This document shows positions 1 through 7,361 of a DNA stretch of 21,345 nt, piece by piece. The DNA is from Gammaproteobacteria bacterium (GTDB lineage Bacteria > Pseudomonadota > Gammaproteobacteria > Granulosicoccales > Granulosicoccaceae), in the NCBI GenBank assembly GCA_019634245.1, contig JAHQVR010000234.1, positions 1-21,345 on the forward strand, in the 5' to 3' direction. The notes under the pieces were generated by a model. That model did no database searches, had not been told where the DNA came from, and saw only the letters and a program-made list of their open reading frames with translations. Positions within the stretch are counted from its first letter, which is position 1; the number at the start of each line of letters is the position of its first letter. Made by a program: the position numbers and the translations under genes.

Positions 1-494
1 AATTCCAAACCTAGCGTAGCTGTGCCAGCGGCGGTATGTTCACCCTCAAACGGATGCACCAAGGTCATACCGTGATTGTGCTGCAGCCGCTCTACAATGG
101 CTAACAGTGCCGCAATGTCCTCGCCATATTCTATCTGCGCACCTTGTTGCAGACACTGGTTAACACGAAACGAATTTGCTGAGCGTGGCATCACTACCGT
201 AGCGGGTATTTGATGTATTCGCGCAGCGTACGCGGCAGCAATGGCATGATTGCCAGCCGAAAATGCAGTGATGCCTCGCTGAAGCTCGTGCCCGTGCATC
301 ACATTGTTTATTGCACCACGCGGTTTAAAGCTACCGGTGACTTGCAGTAGCTCCAGTTTCACCTGCAGATGTACATCGTTCAGTTCGGGTAATTCACAAG
401 GATAAGTAACTACCGGCGTGCGAAAAATATAAGGCTCAAGTCGCTCGGCCGTACGCCTTATCGTGTCAAGGTCTGGAGGGGAGAATCTAACCAT
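1..494 (-). CDS. PLP-dependent threonine/serine dehydratase (N-terminal part)
   Basis: Fold-type II PLP enzyme that would eliminate water from L-threonine or L-serine to give a 2-oxo acid and ammonia; some relatives are serine racemases. The 164 residues visible in frame from the ATG at 494 contain TGSFKPRGA, with the PLP-binding lysine at about residue 57, and the phosphate-binding loop SAGNHA at about 79-84. Near the window edge come the family blocks HPFEGEHTAAGTATLGLE. The C-terminal half, including any regulatory ACT domain, lies beyond base 1. It starts 6 bp after the Ada-like gene and probably shares its transcript. Biosynthetic IlvA, catabolic TdcB and serine racemase cannot be told apart from this fragment; the very short N-terminus fits any of them. 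Confidence 0.88.
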   Translation of the reverse strand, partial: MVRFSPPDLDTIRRTAERLEPYIFRTPVVTYPCELPELNDVHLQVKLELLQVTGSFKPRGAINNVMHGHELQRGITAFSAGNHAIAAAYAARIHQIPATVVMPRSANSFRVNQCLQQGAQIEYGEDIAALLAIVERLQHNHGMTLVHPFEGEHTAAGTATLGLE

Positions 495-500
495 AGAAGA

Positions 501-1325
501 CTATCTTACCAACTCATTGGTTAACAGGATTTTTTTCCGAGTGGCGCCCCAACGATAACCACCTTCCGAGCCATCGGCACGAACAGCGCGATGACAGGGG
601 ATCAGAAGTGCAATGGTATTTGCACCACAGGCATTTGCCACTGCTCGATGAGAATTAGGTCTACCGATGCACTTGGCCAAAGCTTGGTAACTGATCCGAT
701 CACCCGAAGGCACTAATTGCAAGGCTTGCCAAACCAATTGTTGAAACGCAGTGCCCTGAATATCCAACGGGATCGATTCTGTGGCAGGAACACCCACTGC
801 CAACTTCGCAATGATATCTACCGTCTGTAGAAATTTGGTTCGGCCTTGGAATTTTTTAGCCGCAGGGAATTGTTCATTTAACTTCGCCATCAATTCAGCT
901 TTGGTATCACCAAACTCCACCATACATACCCCGACGGTCGTTGCCGCAACCAACAACTGGCCCACGTTCGTAGTCACAATGGCGTAGTCCATTTCCATAC
1001 CATGACCGCCTGCACGCCAAATCGACGGCGACATGCCTAACATCGAATGAGCACGGGCATAAAATCTCGCCACCGATTCAAACCCTGAGGAAAACGCCGC
1101 ATCTACAATGCGCACCTCTTCAGATACGCGTTGTTGCGCCCGTCGTCGTTGCAGCGCATTGGCGTATTGTTTCGGGGTCACACCCAATGTGGATTTGAAC
1201 AGTTTCTGAAAGTGGGACACACTCATGTTCGCCGCACTCGCCAATTCGGCAAGCGCTGGCATGGCGTCGCCCTGCTCCATACTCCGGCAAGCCTCAATAA
1301 TAATGTGGTGTTTGCTATTGATCAT
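501..1325 (-). CDS. ada: Ada-like AraC-type regulator / O6-methylguanine-DNA methyltransferase, lacking the N-terminal phosphotriester domain
   Basis: DNA-repair suicide enzyme that moves the methyl group from O6-methylguanine to its own cysteine, fused to an AraC-type DNA-binding domain. Residues about 5-103 form the two helix-turn-helix units, for example LAELASAANMSVSHFQKLFK and later GFESVARFYARAHSMLGMSP. Residues about 112-270 form the alkyltransferase, with RAVANACGAN and the active site LIPCHRAV (acceptor Cys about 244). At 274 residues it is shorter than E. coli Ada (354) because the zinc-binding N-terminal domain that repairs methylphosphotriesters and switches Ada into an activator is absent. 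It may bind DNA without that switch, or be regulated differently. The gene sits 113 bp after ynjF and directly before the dehydratase. The ribosome-binding site is weak; the ATG at 1325 is the only good start before the helix-turn-helix. Confidence 0.93.
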   Translation of the reverse strand: MINSKHHIIIEACRSMEQGDAMPALAELASAANMSVSHFQKLFKSTLGVTPKQYANALQRRRAQQRVSEEVRIVDAAFSSGFESVARFYARAHSMLGMSPSIWRAGGHGMEMDYAIVTTNVGQLLVAATTVGVCMVEFGDTKAELMAKLNEQFPAAKKFQGRTKFLQTVDIIAKLAVGVPATESIPLDIQGTAFQQLVWQALQLVPSGDRISYQALAKCIGRPNSHRAVANACGANTIALLIPCHRAVRADGSEGGYRWGATRKKILLTNELVR

Positions 1326-1410
1326 ACGCTGCTAAAAAACCGACAACTCATTGTGCAGTAGATTAGCCAATTTAGTCTCCACCGAGCGTCTCGTTTCTTG
1401 TGATTGGCCG

Positions 1411-1430
1411 TGGCTTTCTTGGACAAGCCA
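1411..1430 (-). terminator. Stem-loop after ynjF, possible terminator
   Basis: A perfect 6-bp stem (TGGCTT with AAGCCA, 8-nt loop) begins eight bases after the ynjF stop codon. There is no T-run after it on the minus strand, so it is not a canonical intrinsic terminator. It could still stabilise the 3' end of the ynj transcript. The rest of the 113-bp gap before the Ada-like gene shows no convincing promoter. Confidence 0.3.
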
Positions 1431-1438
1431 TACCTTAG

Positions 1439-2047
1439 CTAACGCTTTAAGCTAATGTAACCAAAGACGATCCGGTTGATAGCAGTGAGAACGCAGACTG
1501 CAGCGAATATCAAGCTAATGAGTACAAAGTGCGAAGGAAACAAGCACATCAGTGCAAAACACACCACCGTTTCGGTGCCCTCTGCCAATCCATCCAGATA
1601 GTAAAGCCCTTTGTAGGCAAATTCCGGATGCGCCATTCCACTCTGGTGCGCTAAATCGGAAAAGGCCAAAAAGCTAGCGCCTGTGCCGACGAAACTGGTA
1701 ATTAATATCGCTGCCGGCAACGCATTGTCGGCCGGGTTTGCAATGGCGAAGCCCAACGGAAACATTGCATAAAAAACAAAGTCGAGTGTGATGTCCAGAT
1801 AAGCGCCTGCATCCGTCGGCGCGCTGAGCCTGGCTAACTCCCCATCAATTCCGTCAGCCAGCCGATTAAGACATAAGAACAACAGTCCCCAGCCATAGGC
1901 TTCAAAACCAATAGCAACGATAGCGCAAAGCCCAAAAACAAATCCCAACACCGTGACTTGGCTGGCAGTAACACCGGTTGCAGCGACGAGTTTTGCACAC
2001 TGTTGCAACGGTTTTTTCAATACCGGTACGATGTATTTATCTAACAT
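1439..2047 (-). CDS. ynjF: YnjF-like CDP-alcohol phosphatidyltransferase
   Basis: Integral inner-membrane enzyme of the CDP-alcohol phosphatidyltransferase family, which joins a CDP-activated lipid or alcohol to a second alcohol and releases CMP. The 202 residues carry the complete family signature: D65, D68, G69, A72, R73, G81, D85 and D89, in the stretch NRLADGIDGELAR and on to GAYLDITLD. All the metal- and CDP-binding acidic residues are therefore kept. About five to six hydrophobic segments surround it. Length and position match E. coli YnjF (about 206 residues), last gene of the ynj operon. It starts 3 bp after ynjD, with a weak ribosome-binding site that suggests coupling. The real substrate pair is not known for this subfamily. 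Being cotranscribed with an importer suggests that the imported molecule, or a product of it, could be an alcohol acceptor, but this is inference. Confidence 0.88.
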   Translation of the reverse strand: MLDKYIVPVLKKPLQQCAKLVAATGVTASQVTVLGFVFGLCAIVAIGFEAYGWGLLFLCLNRLADGIDGELARLSAPTDAGAYLDITLDFVFYAMFPLGFAIANPADNALPAAILITSFVGTGASFLAFSDLAHQSGMAHPEFAYKGLYYLDGLAEGTETVVCFALMCLFPSHFVLISLIFAAVCVLTAINRIVFGYISLKR

Positions 2048-2050
2048 AAA

Positions 2051-2701
2051 TTAATTTTCACGTTGCCACTCACCATTGGCATCCAACCGAATCACTGTTG
2101 AACCGGAAGGTATATCCTCACGATCGTGTGACACCAACACCACTGGCAACTGCTCACAGGCTTGCCAGGTGAATTGACGAATCTGCTCTCGCAACGTTAC
2201 ATCTAGTCTTGAAAACGGCTCGTCGAGTAAAACGGCCAGCGGATCAGCTAACAGGGTGCGCAGTAAACTAACTCGGGATCGCTGGCCACCACTGAGTGTG
2301 GTTGGATGTCGCTTGTCCAAGCCGGTCAAACCTGCTGATTCCAAGCTCTTGAGCACTCGCTGATCTCGACTTCGCCGATCACCGGCATGTAAACCAAACT
2401 TAAGATTCTGCGCCACACTCATGTGAGGAAACAGGTAGTCCTGCTGCAGCATCAACCCCAGTCGGCGTTTTTCGGTGGGTACGTCATTAAGAATTCGACC
2501 ACTGAGCTGCATTTCACCGCTGGCGTGAAAACCTGGCGCCAAGGTGCCGGTCAGCCACCCCAGTATGCTCGATTTTCCTGATCCACTTGGCCCCATGATA
2601 GTGAGTACTTCGCCCGCTGCCACCCGAAACGACAGATCGCGGCACAGCACTTTGCCATCAGGCGCCGATAAGTTCAGCGATAGGATGTCAAGCGCACTCA
2701 T
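2051..2701 (-). CDS. ynjD: YnjD-like ABC transporter ATP-binding protein
   Basis: Cytoplasmic ATPase subunit that would power the YnjC permease. The 216 residues form one nucleotide-binding domain: Walker A GPSGSGKS at 37-44, Q-loop LMLQQDYLFPHM at about 83-94, signature LSGGQ at 136-140, Walker B VLLDEP with D160 and E161, and switch histidine in VSHD at about 191-193. No residue needed for hydrolysis is missing. It is compact, ending soon after the switch region, as in ThiQ and E. coli YnjD (217 residues), with no regulatory C-terminal domain. Its ATG overlaps the ynjC stop by 4 bp (ATGA), indicating translational coupling. Assignment to YnjD rather than ThiQ or another small NBD rests on the neighbouring ynjB, ynjC and ynjF genes. 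Confidence 0.9.
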   Translation of the reverse strand: MSALDILSLNLSAPDGKVLCRDLSFRVAAGEVLTIMGPSGSGKSSILGWLTGTLAPGFHASGEMQLSGRILNDVPTEKRRLGLMLQQDYLFPHMSVAQNLKFGLHAGDRRSRDQRVLKSLESAGLTGLDKRHPTTLSGGQRSRVSLLRTLLADPLAVLLDEPFSRLDVTLREQIRQFTWQACEQLPVVLVSHDREDIPSGSTVIRLDANGEWQREN

Positions 2702-4380
2702 TCAGAGACACTTCTCTGCGGACCAAATTGGTACAGTCTTGATGGAATAACCAGAGCCCCAACAAATGCTAACAGCGGCAGCAGGCCCTGCAGCAAGGCC
2801 AGCGTTGCGATCGTTCGACGATCCACACCACCATAGCTGGTGACCAATTCAATCGCCAGTGTTTGGTGCCGACCGGCACCGAGTAGCAGCGTTGGGAGGT
2901 ACTGAGCAACACTCACCGCAACAGCCACTGCTGCAGCCATCGCCAAGGGTTTAATTAACAACGGAATGCGAACCCGAAACAGAATACGCCAATAACCAGC
3001 CCCCAGCACCGCAGCGGCGTTATGCCAGTTGGGATCAAATTCTCTCCAACTCACTGCGAGAATTAATATGACGTAAGGCAGCGAGTATATCCAGTGGGCA
3101 TACACGACCGTAAGCCATTGCCCATCGGCGCGAAGCAACAGCGCCGCCATTTGCCATCCGAACAATAAGCTCACTTGCGGAACCAACAAGGGTAAGTACC
3201 AAAACCAATCAAGCTTAGGCGCTTTGCCCACTCTCTCCAACTCTAACCAGGCTACAGCGGCCATCAGTGCTAATAGGCAAGTTGCAAACGCAAATAAAAC
3301 GGTTGCCCCCATAGGAGAAAAGAACAAATCCGAACGACTTAACCAATGCTCAGATGTCCAACTACTGGGCAAGGTATCAGGGAACCGCCACCGCTTTGCC
3401 ACACTCCACAACGGTAACACCAACAGGGATAACAGCCCAACCAGCACAATGAACACGACCAATCCAGAGGCTGATTTTCGCCAGCTTGAAAAAGCATGTC
3501 CTCGTTCACCACTAACACGACGTCTTCGGGCAACTGAGCCGATACACCACTCCAGTGCTAACAAAAGAGAAAACACCACTGCCACACCCATCGCGAGTAA
3601 CAAAGCGCCAGCGGATGCCGCTGCACGAGAATCTGGGTCGCTGACTAAGGTCATAAGCATCACCGAGAACGTGGGTGGATTTCCTGGTCCAAGCAGCAAT
3701 GCCATATCGACCACGCTCAGATTGAAAGCCAAAATGACTAACACCGTCAGACGTATTCTTGGGAACAGCCGAGGTAGGATCAATCGACTCCAGCAGCGCG
3801 CTGGCGAGTAACCCAGTGTGCGACCTATCTTCATCGACGCATCGATATTTAACGACGATAAATGAGCCGCAGAGGCAAGCAACAAAAAAGGCATTTCTTT
3901 TAATAACAAGCCCAGAATTAACGTCCAGCCACCGGCATCCGGAATGACCCAGTCCACTGGTGGTCGCGCCCAACCGGTCACACTCGGAGAAACCAGCCGA
4001 ACCAACCAACCACTGGGTGCGATCAGGAAAACCAAACCTACCGCCATCGCTGCATGAGGAATAGCCAACAATGGAGGTAATACCGCCATTAACCAGCGCC
4101 ACAGCCGGGTGTTGTACACCGACACTAAAGCGAGCGCTGTTAACAGCAACACCAGCACTGTGGACAGCAATCCGGTTTTCAAACTCAACAGCACGCTGCC
4201 GACAAAACGTGGGTCGTTCAGGACGGCACTGAATCCGTGTCCAGGCGCCAAGCTGGGAACAAGGCCAGCGGCAGGCGCCACAGTGCCGGTTAGCCCAATC
4301 AGCAGAGGTGCTAAAAAAGCTACCGCCAGCAGCCAAACACAGAAACGCTGTACGAGCTGTTTACTTGCTATAGCGCTCAA
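2698..4380 (-). CDS. ynjC: YnjC-like ABC transporter permease (fused double permease)
   Basis: Inner-membrane channel subunit made of two binding-protein-dependent permease halves in one polypeptide of 560 residues (E. coli YnjC is 511). Each half ends in a cytoplasmic coupling loop resembling the EAA motif: around ASMKIGRTLGYSPARCW in the first half and NAAAVLGAGYWRILFRVRIP in the second. About twelve hydrophobic segments are visible. A single YnjD dimer could dock on both loops. The frame opens with TTG at 4380, overlapping the ynjB end by 20 bp, with no obvious ribosome-binding site. No better start exists before the first membrane segment (VWLLAVAFLAPLLIGL), so translation probably depends on coupling to ynjB. 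The C-terminal halves of ThiP- or FbpB-type permeases look similar; operon context supports YnjC. Confidence 0.88.
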   Translation of the reverse strand: MSAIASKQLVQRFCVWLLAVAFLAPLLIGLTGTVAPAAGLVPSLAPGHGFSAVLNDPRFVGSVLLSLKTGLLSTVLVLLLTALALVSVYNTRLWRWLMAVLPPLLAIPHAAMAVGLVFLIAPSGWLVRLVSPSVTGWARPPVDWVIPDAGGWTLILGLLLKEMPFLLLASAAHLSSLNIDASMKIGRTLGYSPARCWSRLILPRLFPRIRLTVLVILAFNLSVVDMALLLGPGNPPTFSVMLMTLVSDPDSRAAASAGALLLAMGVAVVFSLLLALEWCIGSVARRRRVSGERGHAFSSWRKSASGLVVFIVLVGLLSLLVLPLWSVAKRWRFPDTLPSSWTSEHWLSRSDLFFSPMGATVLFAFATCLLALMAAVAWLELERVGKAPKLDWFWYLPLLVPQVSLLFGWQMAALLLRADGQWLTVVYAHWIYSLPYVILILAVSWREFDPNWHNAAAVLGAGYWRILFRVRIPLLIKPLAMAAAVAVAVSVAQYLPTLLLGAGRHQTLAIELVTSYGGVDRRTIATLALLQGLLPLLAFVGALVIPSRLYQFGPQRSVSE

Positions 4381-5575
4381 GCCAGGCGGTTTCCAGTGCG
4401 GCTGCCCAGCTTGCGTGTGGCTCCGGTAAGGTAGAACCAGCGCCTATGGGCAACGCCCAAGGGCCCAGATCGATGGACTTGAAGGTAGTTTGTTGATCAT
4501 CGTTGAGTTTGGTCAGATCCAAAACGGTGGGTTCGCCCCAGAACTCTGGATCCGCTTTGCGGGCTTGTGCTTCAGCCGATAACAGAAAATTGGCCACCAC
4601 CATGGCTCCAGCTTTGGCCGATGCGTTGTAAGGGATACTCACAAAGTGGGTGTTGCCGATGGTGCCATTATCAAATACGTAAGTTCTGACCGATTCTGGC
4701 AGTTGGCCACTGCGGACAGCTGCACTAGCTTCATTGGGGTTAAATGAAATGGCAATATCGACCTCGCCATCATCGAGCATCTGTCGTGTGGCCTCACCAC
4801 TGGCTGGCCAGGTGTTACCCTCGCCGCGCAGATACGGGTGAAATTCGTCAAGGTAACTCCATAGCGCTGCGGTTACACGATCAAACGCTGCATCCTCGAC
4901 CGGATGAGACAAGGCGTCAGGTTCTGCAGACAGTTCCAGCAGCAATTGCTTGATAAATGTGGTGCCGTGAAAAGCCGGCGGTGCAGGATAGGCAAATCGT
5001 CCTCCCTCCTTCACATAAGCCAGCAGCTCCGCAGCGGAGGCCGGTGGCGAGGGAAGTACAGCTGTATCATGAATAAACACCAGTTGAGCACTACCCCAAG
5101 GGGATTCCAGCCCGTCTACCGGTACAGAAAAATCTTTGCGTATCGATTCTGAATCTAATACCAGTTCAGCGTTTGGCAGCGAGTGGGCGAACGGGCCCCA
5201 AGTGAGTCCTTTCTTTTTCATTGTGGCGAAATTCTCACCATTGACCCACATTAAATCCACATTTCCATCGCTATCGCGGCCCACCTGCTTGGCCGCTTCG
5301 AGCTGACCGACAATCTCAGCGATATCACCAATCTTTACATGTTCTAACGACACGCCATATCGATCACTCACCTGATCGGCCACCCATTGCAAATAGACAT
5401 TGATACGATCGCTACCACCCCAGGCATTGAAATACACCTGTTGCCCACGAGCTTCTTCTTTAACCACCGCCCAATCGCTATCGGGCTCAACCGACAGCGC
5501 CTGAGTGGATAACATCACCGTGAGTGCTGCCATCGCCACTTTGGCTGAGAGATGTATACGAGTTATATCTACCAT
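4361..5575 (-). CDS. ynjB: YnjB-like periplasmic substrate-binding protein
   Basis: Periplasmic solute-binding protein of the ABC importer encoded by the next genes. Residues 1-28 look like a cleavable signal peptide (basic start, then AKVAMAALTVMLSTQALS), with no lipobox cysteine, so the mature protein should be soluble. Blocks such as VYFNAWGGSDRINVYLQWVA and DLMWVNGENFATMKKKGL match what I recall of E. coli YnjB (388 residues; 404 here). It is the first gene of the ynjB-C-D-F cluster, preceded by a 160-bp gap with a candidate promoter. E. coli has ynjA before ynjB and the rhodanese gene ynjE between ynjD and ynjF; neither is present in this stretch. The ligand is unknown. The fold class includes thiamine-, iron- and polyamine-binding proteins, so these are alternatives, but none can be chosen from the sequence. 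Confidence 0.9.
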   Translation of the reverse strand: MVDITRIHLSAKVAMAALTVMLSTQALSVEPDSDWAVVKEEARGQQVYFNAWGGSDRINVYLQWVADQVSDRYGVSLEHVKIGDIAEIVGQLEAAKQVGRDSDGNVDLMWVNGENFATMKKKGLTWGPFAHSLPNAELVLDSESIRKDFSVPVDGLESPWGSAQLVFIHDTAVLPSPPASAAELLAYVKEGGRFAYPAPPAFHGTTFIKQLLLELSAEPDALSHPVEDAAFDRVTAALWSYLDEFHPYLRGEGNTWPASGEATRQMLDDGEVDIAISFNPNEASAAVRSGQLPESVRTYVFDNGTIGNTHFVSIPYNASAKAGAMVVANFLLSAEAQARKADPEFWGEPTVLDLTKLNDDQQTTFKSIDLGPWALPIGAGSTLPEPHASWAAALETAWLERYSK

Positions 5576-5648
5576 CTGCGGTTAGTTCTCCACGGTGATT
5601 GTCTTAGACGGCCGATTGGTTTGCCGATTACACTGCGACGCTGGACAC

Positions 5649-5677
5649 AGTATAAACGCCAGTGTGTATTACGCGAA
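5649..5677 (-). promoter_or_regulatory. Candidate sigma-70 promoter of the ynj operon
   Basis: On the minus strand a good -10 hexamer TATACT (5649-5654) lies 17 bp after a poor -35 TTCGCG (5672-5677). Transcription would start near 5642 and leave a leader of about 65 nt before ynjB. Nearby, GCCGATT occurs twice as a direct repeat (about 5611-5617 and 5623-5629 on the plus strand), inside the leader, which might be an operator. The weak -35 keeps confidence low. Confidence 0.33.
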
Positions 5678-5701
5678 AGTTTGAAGGCAGGGCCCTAGAA
5701 T

Positions 5702-5752
5702 GGTTCCCGTCAGCGGGAAAATAATCTATGGAACCTCAAGATACCCTTGAGG
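5702..5752 (-). repeat. Overlapping inverted repeats at the end of yejF
   Basis: Three pairings share bases here. CCTCAAG/CTTGAGG (5734-5740 with 5746-5752) forms a 7-bp stem with a 5-nt loop that includes the yejF stop codon. TTCCCG/CGGGAA (5704-5709 with 5714-5719) forms a 6-bp stem with a tetraloop. GGTTCC/GGAACC (5702-5707 with 5730-5735) would exclude parts of both. No T-run follows on the minus strand, so a simple intrinsic terminator is unlikely. The region could protect the 3' end of the yej message or partly insulate the ynj genes. Confidence 0.4.
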
Positions 5753-7361
5753 TATACGCGGCTGTGATGAGCTCTTTAGTGTATTCGTGCTGAGGTTGAT
5801 CAAAAATGTTATTGGCATCACCCACTTCCACGGCCTGTCCCGATTTCATCACTATGATTCGGTTCGCCATAGCCCGAACCACTTTCAAATCGTGAGAAAT
5901 GAATACATAGGCCAATTGATTCTCTTGCTGAATGTTGCGAAGAAGCTCGATCAATTGCACCTGAACCGCTCTATCCAACGCCGAAGTGGGCTCATCAAGC
6001 ATGATTAATTCTGGCTCAAGTATCAGTGCTCTGGCTATGGCAATCCTTTGTCTTTGCCCACCCGAGAATTCATGCGGATAGAGATGCCGGGCCTGCGGCT
6101 CCAACCCCACTTGTTCTAAGACGTTGATCACACGATCGTCATTGGTTTGCTCATCCCCGTCCAAGGCATGTGCGACCAGCCCTTCCATAACAATTTGCCC
6201 AACTGACATTCGAGGGCTTAAGCTGCCATAGGGATCTTGAAAAACAAACTGCATATGTTGACGAAACGGTTTGAGTTCGCTTCCTGATAAATGGCTGATC
6301 TCTTCGCCTAAGAAAGCAATGCGACCGGTACTGGGAACCAATCGCAATAACGCCTGAGCGAGCGTTGTCTTCCCCGAACCACTTTCACCGACAACCCCCA
6401 GGGTCTCGCCTTGGCGGACCTTGAGAGACAATCCATCAACCGCTTTAACATGACCCACCGTGCGTTTGAACAATCCACGTTTGATCGGAAACCACACTTT
6501 AATATCAGTCGCTTCAAGCACTGTTTGAGCATTAGGCCTAATCGGCTCGGCAAATCCGTGGGGTTCTGAATTCAGAAGTTCTACTGTATAGGGGTGTTGG
6601 GGTGAATGAAACACAGAAGAAGTGTTACCACTTTCTTTGATTTTACCGTTGCGCATCACACACACACGATGGGCCACGTTACCAACGACGGTAAGGTCAT
6701 GAGAAATCAACAAAATGGCAAGACCCATTTGTTGTTGCAACTCCTGCAATAGGGTCAGTATTTGGGCCTGAACCGTTACATCCAGCGCTGTGGTTGGTTC
6801 ATCGGCTATTAACACGTCTGGCTCATTAGCCAACGCCATTGCGATCATTACTCGCTGCCTTTGTCCGCCACTCAATTGATGTGGATAAGCGCCTAGTCGG
6901 GACGCCACATTATCTAATCCGACTAACGAGAGTAACTCTAGTGTTCGCTGTCGAGCTTCATCAGGCGTCATGCCTTTGTGCACAAACAGTACTTCATTAA
7001 TCTGTTTTTCAATGGTATGTAGAGGGTTCAACGATGTCATTGGCTCTTGAAAAATCATACCCACCCGGTCGCCACGCATGTGTTGTAAGAACTCCTCGGA
7101 TGCCCCCAGAACCTGATCGCCTTTATATAATATGCTGCCTGTTGGGTAGCGCACCTGATCGGGGTTAAGCAACTGCAAAACAGACAGCGCTGTCACTGAT
7201 TTCCCAGAGCCACTCTCACCGACAAGAGCCAGTGTTTCACCGGCATACAAATCAAAAGAGACATTCTCAACTACCGTCGTCTCTCTGTCCCCATTGCGAA
7301 AACTAATCGACAGGTCATCAACTTGAATGATCGGTTCAGGCTGGACAGAGGTTTGATTCAT
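5736..7361 (-). CDS. yejF: YejF peptide ABC transporter ATP-binding protein (two fused ATPase domains)
   Basis: Energises the YejBE permease for uptake of oligopeptides; in E. coli this system also imports the peptide-nucleotide antibiotic microcin C. The 541 residues hold two complete ATPase domains. The first has Walker A GESGSGKS at 48-55, LSGGQ at 163-167 and Walker B with D187 and E188. The second has Walker A GESGSGKT at 325-332, FSGGQ at 432-436 and D456/E457. The oligopeptide-type extension after the first domain (HSPQHPYTVELL) is present. All catalytic residues are intact in both halves. The ATG overlaps the yejE stop by 4 bp (ATGA). Length agrees with E. coli YejF (529). The last codons lie in a hairpin. 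It is the final gene of the yej operon. Confidence 0.95.
   Translation of the reverse strand: MNQTSVQPEPIIQVDDLSISFRNGDRETTVVENVSFDLYAGETLALVGESGSGKSVTALSVLQLLNPDQVRYPTGSILYKGDQVLGASEEFLQHMRGDRVGMIFQEPMTSLNPLHTIEKQINEVLFVHKGMTPDEARQRTLELLSLVGLDNVASRLGAYPHQLSGGQRQRVMIAMALANEPDVLIADEPTTALDVTVQAQILTLLQELQQQMGLAILLISHDLTVVGNVAHRVCVMRNGKIKESGNTSSVFHSPQHPYTVELLNSEPHGFAEPIRPNAQTVLEATDIKVWFPIKRGLFKRTVGHVKAVDGLSLKVRQGETLGVVGESGSGKTTLAQALLRLVPSTGRIAFLGEEISHLSGSELKPFRQHMQFVFQDPYGSLSPRMSVGQIVMEGLVAHALDGDEQTNDDRVINVLEQVGLEPQARHLYPHEFSGGQRQRIAIARALILEPELIMLDEPTSALDRAVQVQLIELLRNIQQENQLAYVFISHDLKVVRAMANRIIVMKSGQAVEVGDANNIFDQPQHEYTKELITAAYTSRVS

Noticed and set aside
3224..3811. A 195-codon open frame on the plus strand.
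   Set aside because: It lies entirely opposite ynjC, has low-complexity composition (many N, T, S) and no recognisable domain; it is a shadow of the real gene.
3512..4336. A 274-codon second minus-strand frame inside ynjC.
   Set aside because: The ynjC frame explains the region with membrane helices and permease motifs. This one has scattered cysteines and arginines and no domain.
5689..5696. The 8-bp palindrome AGGGCCCT as a regulator site.
   Set aside because: A single short palindrome upstream of the candidate -35, with no repeat and no known operator match; expected by chance.
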